From Amycolatopsis saalfeldensis (GTDB taxonomy: Bacteria; Actinomycetota; Actinomycetes; Mycobacteriales; Pseudonocardiaceae): a DNA stretch of 64,000 nt. Shown here one piece after another: positions 49,866 to 57,735 of the stretch; within the stretch, counting starts at the first letter, position 1, and each line of letters opens with the position of its first letter. The position numbers were made by a program, and so were the translations under genes. The DNA lies in the NCBI RefSeq assembly GCF_900110575.1, contig NZ_FOEF01000008.1:62001-126000 (forward strand). The letters are read 5' to 3'. The notes beneath the pieces were generated by a model. That model was not told where the DNA came from and ran no database searches. It worked only from the letters and a program-made list of their open reading frames with translations.

Positions 49866-50978
49866 GTCGCCTGGGAGCACGAGCCGTTCCAGGCGGCGAC
49901 GCAACCGCACGGACCCGACTTCGGAGATGATCCGGCGGGCCCGCTGCGCGTAGGTCCGGGCTGCTTCACGATCTCCGGCCGCGCTGTAGGCAAGCGCAAG
50001 GTCGACATAGACGGCCGCGCCCACACGGACGAAGGACGCCTGCGTGCGGTCGATCAGCCCTTCGAGCTGGGTGATGGCTTCCGGCGCGCCGAGGTGGACG
50101 AGCGCATTCCCGCGCCAGCGGTCCAGATGGGAGCCGCCGAGGAACAGGAACGGCAGCTCCGGGTGGACGACTTCGGACGGCAGGAGCGCGTCAGCCTTGT
50201 CGAACGCGCGCAACGCACCGTCGCGGTTGCCGCCGATCGCGTGGCCTTCCCCCTCGGCGGCTGCCAACCACGCACGCAACAGGTGCGGCGCCTGCGCGCC
50301 GATTGATCGTGCCTCGGCGAACAGAGCTGCTGCGTCCTCGATGTTGCCCGCATCGATCAGGACGAACGCCTGCTCCGCGGTGGCGTGGGCAAGCAGTGCC
50401 GTCGACCCGGATTCCAGCGCCGCGGTCTTCGCACGTTCGTAGTGCGACCAGGCCTGGCTGAGCGAGCCGATGTCGAGCGAGTTCCAGCCGGCCAGAGTGG
50501 ACGCCTCGACGAGCACGCTGGCCAGCGGCGCCCGGTCGCGCTGCAACAAGGTGTGTCGCAACCGCTCCTCGACCTCGTCGATCTGCCCACGCAAGCGTTC
50601 CAGCCGCAGGGCTGAACCGTAGCGCCGGTCGGCGTGTCGGACGCCGTCGATCTCCTCGCGGAACAGGGCGATGGTCTGGGGATCGACCCGCCTGGCGATG
50701 GCAAGCCGTTCGGCCAGTTCACCGCCCTCGACAGGAGCACTCGGCGGAAAGCCGAGTTCGGCGTCGGTGCGGCCGTAGATCTCGCGCAGGAGCGCGCGCA
50801 TCGGCGGTTCGGGAGTGATGTGCCCGTTCTCCCACCGGGATATATCCGTCTTTCGGCTCGCGACCGAGCGCACCGGCAATCCGTGCGCCGGAGCGCGCGC
50901 GTTGATCGCACGCGCGAGCTTGTCCTGTCCCCAGCCTCGTGCGTCCCGTGCGGCCCTCAAAGGGGTTGCCGACGTCAT
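49851..50978 (-). CDS. XRE regulator with TPR-type domain
   Basis: A 375-residue protein. The N-terminal HTH (ARGWGQDKLARAINARAP, SVASRKTDISRWENGHITP) is XRE-like; the rest is helical repeats. It is a clear paralogue of the protein at 43856, so the ESX cargo is flanked by two related regulators. Direct repeats ATAACACG in its leader are probable operators. Ligand unknown. Confidence 0.88.
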   Translation of the reverse strand: MTSATPLRAARDARGWGQDKLARAINARAPAHGLPVRSVASRKTDISRWENGHITPEPPMRALLREIYGRTDAELGFPPSAPVEGGELAERLAIARRVDPQTIALFREEIDGVRHADRRYGSALRLERLRGQIDEVEERLRHTLLQRDRAPLASVLVEASTLAGWNSLDIGSLSQAWSHYERAKTAALESGSTALLAHATAEQAFVLIDAGNIEDAAALFAEARSIGAQAPHLLRAWLAAAEGEGHAIGGNRDGALRAFDKADALLPSEVVHPELPFLFLGGSHLDRWRGNALVHLGAPEAITQLEGLIDRTQASFVRVGAAVYVDLALAYSAAGDREAARTYAQRARRIISEVGSVRLRRRLERLVLPGDSPLA

Positions 50979-51014
50979 GAACCGGCACTCCGATGACTAG
51001 GTCTACCTGCGGAG

Positions 51015-51040
51015 ATAACACGAAATAACACGGGTCGTGT
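51015..51040. promoter_or_regulatory. ATAACACG direct repeats upstream of XRE-TPR gene
   Basis: ATAACACG at 51015-51022 and 51025-51032 are ten bases apart (one turn). The second copy runs into an inverted ACACG-GGT-CGTGT. They lie 37 bp before the start of the XRE-TPR gene. Confidence 0.55.
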
Positions 51041-51152
51041 CAACTGCTGCCAGCTCCCGGCAGGCGCGTAAATGCCGTTTATTAGTGGCATGACACACGA
51101 CAGGAACACCCGCCGGACAGCCGCTCGGACCGACCGGAAAATCGAACTTCCG

Positions 51153-51572
51153 CTAACCGCGGCGAGTCCCATCACGACCGACCAGCCCGGCAATGCTTGC
51201 ATTCAGCTCGGCGAGTTGGTCGGTAATCTGCGACAGCCTCAGCTCGATCACCGCCAGGCGTGCCGACACGGCGTCTTCCATATCCTCGCGGGGCTGGCCG
51301 GGTGCCGGCGGGATGCGACCGTGCAGCACGGCGAGCAAGTGTTGCGGGTGCAACCCGAGCGCCAGGGCAAGCGCTTCGAGCGTGCGGTCACTGCGCTTGC
51401 GCTCGACGGTGTGGTTCTGGATCTCGCGGACGATCGCCTGAGAGACCTGCGAGCGTTCCGCCAGTTCGCGTTGCTTCCACCCGAGCTCGTGCACGCGCTC
51501 GTTGATGGTCTTCGCGACCGCCGCCCAGTCTTCCGACACCCATTCCTCCGTGGTCCGCCTCAGCGCCGACAT
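51153..51572 (-). CDS. XRE family repressor of the tra operon (likely)
   Basis: A 139-residue protein with an XRE helix-turn-helix (LGWKQRELAERSQVSQAIVR, EIQNHTVERKRSDRTLEALA) and a C-terminal helix that may dimerise (SARLAVIELRLSQITDQLAE). It is divergent from the Xis-WhiB-Tra operon and shares a 135-bp gap with repeated GCGACTAAATCA. It probably keeps transfer functions silent, as KorA-like proteins do; that role is inference. Confidence 0.85.
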   Translation of the reverse strand: MSALRRTTEEWVSEDWAAVAKTINERVHELGWKQRELAERSQVSQAIVREIQNHTVERKRSDRTLEALALALGLHPQHLLAVLHGRIPPAPGQPREDMEDAVSARLAVIELRLSQITDQLAELNASIAGLVGRDGTRRG

Positions 51573-51644
51573 TAGCGCTTCACGGATTTCGTGACGTCTA
51601 GATCGACACCGCGTCGCGCATTCGGGCCATTACTTGTCCAATGA

Positions 51645-51679
51645 GCGACTAAATCAGCTTGTTTTTCGCGACTAAATCA
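51645..51679. promoter_or_regulatory. GCGACTAAATCA direct repeats in the tra promoter gap
   Basis: The 12-mer occurs at 51645-51656 and 51668-51679, 23 bp apart (about two turns), between the XRE gene and the Xis-like gene. A TTGACA hexamer follows at 51686-51691. Best read as operators of the transfer operon. Confidence 0.68.
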
Positions 51680-51707
51680 TCGTTCTTGACACAAGGGACT
51701 CAATCCA

Positions 51708-51902
51708 ATGTCGAAGAAACTTCCTGACGCCGTTCAACCGGCGTTCTACTCACTGGCCGACGCTGCGTGGATTCTCGGCGTCGACCACGACCAAGTGCAC
51801 CGCGCCATCCGAGTAGGCACGCTCCGCGCGGAACGTCGCCGCTCCCGGCTCGTCATCCCTGCTGCTGAGTTGCTGCGGGTGCTCGACGGCGGTGCGCGAT
51901 GA
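51708..51902 (+). CDS. Excisionase-type helix-turn-helix protein
   Basis: A 64-residue winged-helix protein: FYSLADAAWILGVDHDQVHR followed by AIRVGTLRAERRRSRLVIPA. This is the HTH_17/excisionase layout used by RDF proteins and by small regulators. It is the first gene of the operon with whiB and the tra genes; its stop overlaps the WhiB ATG. It may direct excision or regulate transfer. Confidence 0.82.
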   Translation: MSKKLPDAVQPAFYSLADAAWILGVDHDQVHRAIRVGTLRAERRRSRLVIPAAELLRVLDGGAR

Positions 51903-52234
51903 CCGATTACGACTACACGGAGATGGCCGCTCAGCTTGACCGGTACGCCGATGTGCCGGACGAGGTGCTGAACGACGTGGTGTCCAGGGACGGTCTGTGT
52001 TTCTGGGCGTTCGACCGGGCGGACATGCCACGACTGTCCGGAGATGACCCGCCGGACCGGGAGCTTGCGTTCCGATTGTGCGCGAGGTGTCCGGTGATCG
52101 ACGAGTGCCGGGAGCTGGAGTTACGGACAGCCGGGCCGGACACGGTCGGGGTGTGGGGTGCGTTGCCGGACACCGATCGGCGTGCGCTGTATCCGGTGTG
52201 GCTGGCCCGCCGCGAGGGTGGTGAGGCGCGATGA
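51899..52234 (+). CDS. WhiB family iron-sulfur regulator
   Basis: A 111-residue WhiB-like protein with four conserved Cys (DGLCFWAF and LCARCPVIDECRE) that bind a 4Fe-4S cluster, and the GVWGAL turn followed by a basic tail. WhiB genes are common in actinobacterial phages and integrative elements and may sense redox state. It overlaps both its neighbours by four bases, so it is part of the tra operon. Confidence 0.92.
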   Translation: MTDYDYTEMAAQLDRYADVPDEVLNDVVSRDGLCFWAFDRADMPRLSGDDPPDRELAFRLCARCPVIDECRELELRTAGPDTVGVWGALPDTDRRALYPVWLARREGGEAR

Positions 52235-52563
52235 CGCTGAACCTCACGGCAACACAGATCGTGGTCGGGGCCGGGGTGCTACTGGTGCTCTTCGGCGCGT
52301 GGCGATACAGCGCACGGAAGGCGCGCCGGGCGGCCGAGGCGGCACAGGCGGGTGCCCGGGTGGTGTCGCTGGCCGGGCGGGTGCTGTTCACGGGTGCGGC
52401 GTTCACGGGCGTTCAGTGGCTCGTGATCACCCATCCCGGGAATCCGCTGCTGCTTCTGGTGGTTCTCGGACTGCCGAACCTGATCGCGGCCTATGTCCTG
52501 ACGCGGGTCCTGACGGTTACGTCGCTGGACACCACCACGCGCCGGGGTGGTGGTCGCCGATGA
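52231..52563 (+). CDS. Small membrane protein of the tra operon
   Basis: A 110-residue protein with two or three hydrophobic segments (IVVGAGVLLVLFGAWRYSA and PLLLLVVLGLPNLIAAYVLT) and basic ends. It overlaps the WhiB gene and the DUF2637 gene by four bases each. It is similar in size to spread (Spd) proteins of Streptomyces plasmids, but I see no diagnostic motif. Confidence 0.75.
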   Translation: MTLNLTATQIVVGAGVLLVLFGAWRYSARKARRAAEAAQAGARVVSLAGRVLFTGAAFTGVQWLVITHPGNPLLLLVVLGLPNLIAAYVLTRVLTVTSLDTTTRRGGGRR

Positions 52564-53414
52564 CCACGACCAAGGAAGGCCGTATGAGGCTGGCGGCCGT
52601 CCCGGAGCTTTCTACGCGGACGGTTCCGGGCCGGGCACGGCGGTTGGCCGAGGATGCCGCGGAGGCGGCCGAGGTCCGGCGCTGGCAGACGCACCCGGAC
52701 GTGGTGGCGTTGCGGGTCGAGCGGGTCCGTACGCAGGTGGATCGGTTGTGCTGGGCCGGGATTGTCCTCGGCTTGGCGTTCACCACAGCCAATGTGCAGT
52801 GGTTCGCCGCTGCCGGTGCCGCGTTCGGGTCGCTGCCGTGGCTCACGGCCTGGCTGCTCGATCCGACCGTGTGTCTGGTCCTGCTCGCAATCCTGCGGGC
52901 GGAGCAGGTGACCGCGCGGTACCAGGTCCACACGGACCGGTGGGTGCGGGCGGCAAAGTGGCTCACGCTGGCCGCGACGTACGTCATGAACACCTGGTCA
53001 TCGTGGGCAGCAGGTATGCCGGCCGGAGTGGTTCTGCATTCGGTGCCACCGCTGGTTGTGTTCGTCGCGGCCGAGGCGGTCACCGATCTTCGGGACAAGC
53101 TCACCGACGCGGTCCAGGTGGCGTTCACGAACGCCATCGACAAGGCGAGGGTTCACGAACAGAGCGCACCGGTTCATGAACCGGACCCGTCGCCACCGGC
53201 GGCGCCTCGCCCGGTGGCTCGGGGTGATGAACGGTCGGTGCGGCGGAAGCTATTCGCGGACTACCTCACCGAAGCCCGGGACGCCTGGAATCCCGGGGTG
53301 CAGATCACCCCGGCGTGGGTGCGGGAGACGACCGGGTGTTCCCGGGGCCTGTCCTCCCGGCTCGCGGCTGACCTGACGGCCGAGGTCGGGACGGGGGTGC
53401 GCGATGACGCCTGA
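52560..53414 (+). CDS. DUF2637-type membrane protein (tra operon)
   Basis: A 284-residue protein. The first half holds about four membrane segments (WAGIVLGLAFTTANVQWFAA, WLLDPTVCLVLLAILRAEQV and GVVLHSVPPLVVFVAAEAVT) as in DUF2637, a domain found next to FtsK/TraB genes in actinobacterial plasmids and AICEs. The C-terminal part is soluble and includes a possible winged helix (TPAWVRETTGCSRGLSSRLA). It probably acts with the translocase at the membrane. The ATG at 52560 overlaps the previous stop. Confidence 0.83.
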   Translation: MTTTKEGRMRLAAVPELSTRTVPGRARRLAEDAAEAAEVRRWQTHPDVVALRVERVRTQVDRLCWAGIVLGLAFTTANVQWFAAAGAAFGSLPWLTAWLLDPTVCLVLLAILRAEQVTARYQVHTDRWVRAAKWLTLAATYVMNTWSSWAAGMPAGVVLHSVPPLVVFVAAEAVTDLRDKLTDAVQVAFTNAIDKARVHEQSAPVHEPDPSPPAAPRPVARGDERSVRRKLFADYLTEARDAWNPGVQITPAWVRETTGCSRGLSSRLAADLTAEVGTGVRDDA

Positions 53415-55782
53415 CCAGAACCCGGAGGAACACGACAGTGCGGCACTGGCGCGCACCGGTGCCCGCGAAGTCGAACACGTCGGGCCGGTCCTCGACGGCG
53501 AGTTGATCGACGACACCTTGCCCCAACCGCGACCCCGGACGGCGGCCCGACCGGTCGCCGAACGGCAGCGCTGGTCGCAGGCGGTGTCACGGGTGTGGCG
53601 GTCCGGGCCGATGGTCCGGGCACGGTCGATCGCGGCCTACCGGGCGCGCAAGGCACCGGCGGACGTGGTGCGGCTGATGTGGTTCGTGCTACGCGGGAAT
53701 GGGCGATGGCTGATGAAGTTCTGGAGCTGGGCCACCTACGCCGATCTTCGCGCGGACGCCCGCCGCGCCCGGCTGGCCGGGGACGCCGAGGCACGCCGGG
53801 CCGCACAGGAGTTGATCCGGTCGGATGCCACGGCACGGTGGGCCAAACTCGGGATCGCGCTCCGCCGGATGGTGATCACGGTGCGGGTCGCCGCACCGGT
53901 CGCGGCGCTGCTGTGGCTGGTGGACTCGGTGATGGACCGGGCGGACATGTGGCCCTGGCTGGCCGATGTCTACACGGGACTGGACGCCGTGTGGTCGGCG
54001 CTGACGGTGGCGGTGCCGCTGATGCTGGTCATGCTGCCGGTGGCGTGGGCGGTCGCGGCGGCGTTCGAGGGACGTGACCGAACCCCGGGCGCGGGCTGGT
54101 TGGTCCGGCCCAACCGCGACGACGCCGATTCCTGGATCGACGAACGGATGATCTCGAAAGCGTTGGCGCACCTGGGAATCACCCCGCTCGACAAGTTCTA
54201 CCGGGATGGCGGTGAGCTGATGTACACCGTGGCGGCCCGCAAGGACGGTGACGGCACGTTCGCTCAGGTCCGTCTGCCGATGGGTGTCACGGCGGACATG
54301 GTGGCCGCGCGCCGGTCCAAACTGGCCGCGAACCTCGGGCGTGCGTCGCTGGAAACGTGGCCTACCAAGGGAGATGAGGACGGAGTCCTTGACCTGTGGA
54401 TCGCCGACAAGGGGGTGCTCCGCGGCGGGGCCGGCGCCTGGCCTCTGGTCCACGAGGGACAGGTCGACGTGTTCGACGGCGTCCCGTTCGGACTGTCGCA
54501 ACGCGGCCTGGTGATCAACGCGCCGTTGATCGGGGTCAACTGGTTGATCGGTGGCCGCCCCGGGCAAGGGAAGTCGGCCGCGTTGCGGACGTTGCTGCTC
54601 GGCGCGGCGCTCGACCCGACGGCGGAGTTGTGGGTGTTCGTGATGGGCGAGTCACCCGACTTCGAGCCGTTCGAACCGCGCTTGTCCCGCTACCGGATGG
54701 GGATGGATGACAGCGTGGCCGAGGCGGCGACGCAAGCCCTGGCTGACCTTCTGACCGAAATGGAGCGACGGGGCAAGGTCCTCGGGGAACAGCCGGGCCG
54801 TCCGCCGAAGGTCTCGCGCAAGCTCGCCGACAAGCGCGGGCTCGGCCTGCACCCCCTCGTATGTGGGATCGACGAGTGTCACGAACTGTTCCAGCACCCC
54901 AAGTTCGGCAAGAAAGCCGCCGAGCTGGCCGTCCGGCTGATCAAGCGAGGACGCAAGTACGGGATCGTGCTGCTGCTGGCCACTCAGTCGCCGACGAAGG
55001 ACAGCATCCCGAGGGAGGTCACCCGCAACGTGGCGTGCGGGGTCGCGTTCTCCGTGGCCGACCAGGTCGCCAACGACGGCCTGCTCGGGTCGGGCAAGTA
55101 CGCGGCCGGTATCCGCGCGACCGAGCTGCGGATCAACACCGACCGGGGAACCTGTGTCGCGGTCGGCATCACGGACGAGACGTTCGAGTTGGTGCGGGGG
55201 TTTTACGTGCCGTTCGAGGACGGGGCCGACGACGTCACGCCCGTGATCGCGCGTGCCGTCGCGCTGATCGAGGACGCGGGCCGGGCGGTCGAATCCAGCG
55301 CGCTACCGGAGATCGAGGCGGCACCGGTGGCGGACCACCTCACCGATATCGACGCGGTAATGGACGGGGAGCGTCGCGTCCGGACACAAGTGATCCTCAC
55401 GCGGCTGGCACAGCAGGTCCCCGGTGAGTACGAGGGGTGGACCTTCCGCGACCTCACGGCCGCGCTCTCCGCGCACGGGATCGCACCGGTCAAATCCGAC
55501 GGGAACAAGGTGGTCCGGGCCGAAGACGTCGCCGCCGCGCTTGCCAACCGCGAGCGGGACCGCAGGGAGCCGGACAGGGACCCAGCAGGGAGCCAGGGAG
55601 TTCTCCCTGGCAAGTCTCTGAACCAAAATCCCTGCGTTGACCAGGGACAACCTGGCTCAGGGACCCCAGGAGCCCGCCGCCGGCCAACTCTGGAATCGGG
55701 TCGGAAACGGGATTCCACCGGGGACGCGCCCGGGTCCCTCCCTCACGACCAGGACGACGGGCACCGGGGGCGCGATGACTAG
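53404..55782 (+). CDS. FtsK/SpoIIIE-type DNA translocase, TraB-like
   Basis: A 792-residue conjugative translocase. Two membrane helices lie near residues 160-215 (MVITVRVAAPVAALLWLVD and LTVAVPLMLVMLPVAWAVAA). The ATPase core shows Walker A GGRPGQGKSAALRTLL and Walker B LVCGIDECHELFQHPKFGKK, with LLLATQSPTKDSIPREVT (sensor-type). A C-terminal winged helix follows (YEGWTFRDLTAALSAHGIAP), likely the clt-recognition domain, and then a disordered tail. Such proteins move double-stranded DNA between mycelial cells without a relaxase. It overlaps DUF2637 by 11 bp. Confidence 0.93.
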   Translation: MTPDQNPEEHDSAALARTGAREVEHVGPVLDGELIDDTLPQPRPRTAARPVAERQRWSQAVSRVWRSGPMVRARSIAAYRARKAPADVVRLMWFVLRGNGRWLMKFWSWATYADLRADARRARLAGDAEARRAAQELIRSDATARWAKLGIALRRMVITVRVAAPVAALLWLVDSVMDRADMWPWLADVYTGLDAVWSALTVAVPLMLVMLPVAWAVAAAFEGRDRTPGAGWLVRPNRDDADSWIDERMISKALAHLGITPLDKFYRDGGELMYTVAARKDGDGTFAQVRLPMGVTADMVAARRSKLAANLGRASLETWPTKGDEDGVLDLWIADKGVLRGGAGAWPLVHEGQVDVFDGVPFGLSQRGLVINAPLIGVNWLIGGRPGQGKSAALRTLLLGAALDPTAELWVFVMGESPDFEPFEPRLSRYRMGMDDSVAEAATQALADLLTEMERRGKVLGEQPGRPPKVSRKLADKRGLGLHPLVCGIDECHELFQHPKFGKKAAELAVRLIKRGRKYGIVLLLATQSPTKDSIPREVTRNVACGVAFSVADQVANDGLLGSGKYAAGIRATELRINTDRGTCVAVGITDETFELVRGFYVPFEDGADDVTPVIARAVALIEDAGRAVESSALPEIEAAPVADHLTDIDAVMDGERRVRTQVILTRLAQQVPGEYEGWTFRDLTAALSAHGIAPVKSDGNKVVRAEDVAAALANRERDRREPDRDPAGSQGVLPGKSLNQNPCVDQGQPGSGTPGARRRPTLESGRKRDSTGDAPGSLPHDQDDGHRGRDD

Positions 55783-56104
55783 GAGGCCCGGCCACCCAAC
55801 ACCCACCGACAACGACGCCGCACGACACCGCAAGCGAGGAATCGATGAAGACGCCCGTATCGATCACGACAGCACCACCACGGTTGAACCCACGCCCGAG
55901 ACGATGGACCCTGAACCGGCCGCGCGGGAGACCTACGCCGAGCAACAGGCGCGGCTCAATGCCGAAGCTGTCGACCGGTGGGCCGTGATAGTCGTGGACT
56001 GGCCACCGATGACTGAGGAGCAGATCCGTGCCCTCGCGGTGATCCTCAACCGCATCGACGCTCGTCAGAACCAGCAACTGACCCAGCAGCGACCGAACGG
56101 CTGA
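55775..56104 (+). CDS. Small hydrophilic protein after TraB
   Basis: A 109-residue protein with an acidic/Thr-rich N-terminus and a helical C-terminus (EEQIRALAVILNRIDARQNQ). Its ATG overlaps the TraB stop by eight bases and a strong terminator follows its stop, so it closes the tra operon. No family is recognised. Confidence 0.75.
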   Translation: MTRRPGHPTPTDNDAARHRKRGIDEDARIDHDSTTTVEPTPETMDPEPAARETYAEQQARLNAEAVDRWAVIVVDWPPMTEEQIRALAVILNRIDARQNQQLTQQRPNG

Positions 56105-56116
56105 CCGCGACACGAC

Positions 56117-56165
56117 AACGGTGGCTCACGTGTCTCCTCCTGTTGGAGGTAAGTGAGCCACCGTT
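56117..56165 (+). terminator. Terminator of the tra operon
   Basis: AACGGTGGCTCAC (56117-56129) pairs perfectly with GTGAGCCACCGTT (56153-56165); an inner CCTCC/GGAGG hairpin lies in the loop. The right arm recurs at 59577-59589, at the other end of the low-GC cassette. Confidence 0.88.
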
Positions 56166-56796
56166 CGTGTACTACCAGTTCTAATGGGCGCCCCCGAACG
56201 GGTGGATCTTCGGCGGCTTGCTCCGCCTCCTACCTGCGGTTTCAAGCCTCGCGAGTTCTTCGCACTTCTCGCCGCTGCCCGTCCTCAGACGGCCTAGAGA
56301 CGGCCTGCGCGGGTCTCGACCACTCCTCGCCCATCGTCCCGATAAGCAGCCATCCTCAGCGGCGGCCGTTGGACGATCCGGCGCTCGGGTCGGTGGGGTT
56401 GGTGAACAGACGTCGAGCAGTCGAGCTGGGCGTCGTCACGATCAAGCTTCGGGATGGTGGCTTACCGCCGTCTGGCGTAACGCGGCATGGGCTCACTGCG
56501 ACCCGAGATGTACGAATCATTGATGAGGGAGGGTTCGACGTTGGCTGAACGGCTAGGACGGCACGTCGGCGGGTGGCGCTGCGCAGCCCTACCGGGCTCG
56601 GGCGTGGTCGCCAACGTGAGCTGCTGCGCAAGGCGCCCGGCGCGCCGCCCGGCGGCGCGCCCTTGATCCCATAGAGCCAAGTTCGGTAGCAAAGATCGAC
56701 AGAAAGGCAGTGTTATCAAGATCACAGTCGTTCGTTACGATGCCTGGTAACCGCACTTCATGGCCAGACGGCAGGCAAACTCGGAAAGTTGATCAA
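56166..56796. other. 631-bp intergenic region between tra operon and low-GC cassette
   Basis: Short open frames exist but none looks like a protein. Near its end is a perfect 11-bp inverted repeat with a one-base centre (GGCGCGCCGCC at 56639-56649, C, then 56651-56661). The stretch may hold a transfer site (clt), an origin, the cassette promoter, or decayed coding DNA. The right part (from about 56,690) already has the lower GC of the cassette. Confidence 0.6.
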
Positions 56797-57735
56797 ATGA
56801 CAATAGAAATGCTTACCTACCAGTACGTGGCGCCTGGAAACGATGTCTTGCAAGCGACACTCCGTGAACACGATGAGAGCACGGACGAGTTCCTGTTCGA
56901 GCATTTTCGCCTCTTGGTCCAGAAGTCGGAATCTGGGAGTACTCCATGCGGGTCCTTCCGCGAGCAGGAAGCGAAGGATTTATTCATAAAGCTAGAGAAG
57001 GGCGATAACGAAGAATTTCTCGGCGCTGCGACTACTTTCACCGAACGTCTCGTGTCAGAGATGGACCTGCGCGCGTCCGCTGGCTTGTTGGTGTTTGCCC
57101 GCTTCGTTGACGAAGGCCCCACGTCGACCGCAGTGCTGAAACTTGACGTGGTAAGTGCGCACGCTGGCGTGCTGCGGCAGATCGCCGATGGATCGCAAAG
57201 CCTCGAAGCTGTGCGCGATGTATTAGACTCACCTGGGAAGCTTCAAAAGGGCCTCGTAACACCGGACATTCGCGAAGATAGCGAGATCTTCGTTAGCGAC
57301 CGTTTAACGAAAGCTTCAGAATACTTTTTGCGCGCGTTCGGCGTGATTATTGACGCTCGCCCGGTTGAGGCAGTGTTGGCCGTTGTTCAGGTGGTCGCCC
57401 AAGAAGTTCCCGACGCGACTGTCAAGGTTATATCAGTCTTGCCAAAGATCGAAAGTGGTCCACTAGATGAGACTCTAGATTCTCTAGTAGAAAAAGTTCC
57501 GGAGCTCGCACCTAAAAGGCAAGCCATAGAAGATTCACTGCGAGAGCAGCAGCGACCTGTTCGACGAATCGACACATCAGCCGGATTCAAAGCAAAAATT
57601 ATAGCTGGCGCGATTAGCATCACGGGGCCTGCGGCGATTGTGGACAAGTCGGTTACATGGTCTCCCAATATGTCCCAGGGGTGGAAAGTCGAGATTGCGT
57701 CCACTGGGGAGCCCAAGAAGACCTACAACAAGTGA
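56797..57735 (+). CDS. Possible nucleoid-associated NA37-like protein (low-GC cassette, gene A)
   Basis: A 312-residue protein. Two segments recall the 37-kDa nucleoid-associated family (NdpA/YejK): LLVFARFVDEGPTSTAVLKL, a strand-turn-strand followed by Asp, and SDRLTKASEYFLRAFGV, the 'YFLxFLG' region. The rest is helical and acidic, with a Lys-containing end. The match is by eye and weak. The ATG at 56797 is preferred (GGAAAG upstream); ATG 56740 and GTG 56710 are alternatives. It overlaps the next gene by four bases (GTGA). The low GC marks it as imported cargo. Confidence 0.62.
   Translation: MTIEMLTYQYVAPGNDVLQATLREHDESTDEFLFEHFRLLVQKSESGSTPCGSFREQEAKDLFIKLEKGDNEEFLGAATTFTERLVSEMDLRASAGLLVFARFVDEGPTSTAVLKLDVVSAHAGVLRQIADGSQSLEAVRDVLDSPGKLQKGLVTPDIREDSEIFVSDRLTKASEYFLRAFGVIIDARPVEAVLAVVQVVAQEVPDATVKVISVLPKIESGPLDETLDSLVEKVPELAPKRQAIEDSLREQQRPVRRIDTSAGFKAKIIAGAISITGPAAIVDKSVTWSPNMSQGWKVEIASTGEPKKTYNK

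Noticed and set aside
56153-56548. Short ORF in the gap after the tra terminator
   Set aside because: It begins inside the terminator arm and has no ribosome site or recognisable fold. I treat the gap as non-coding or decayed.
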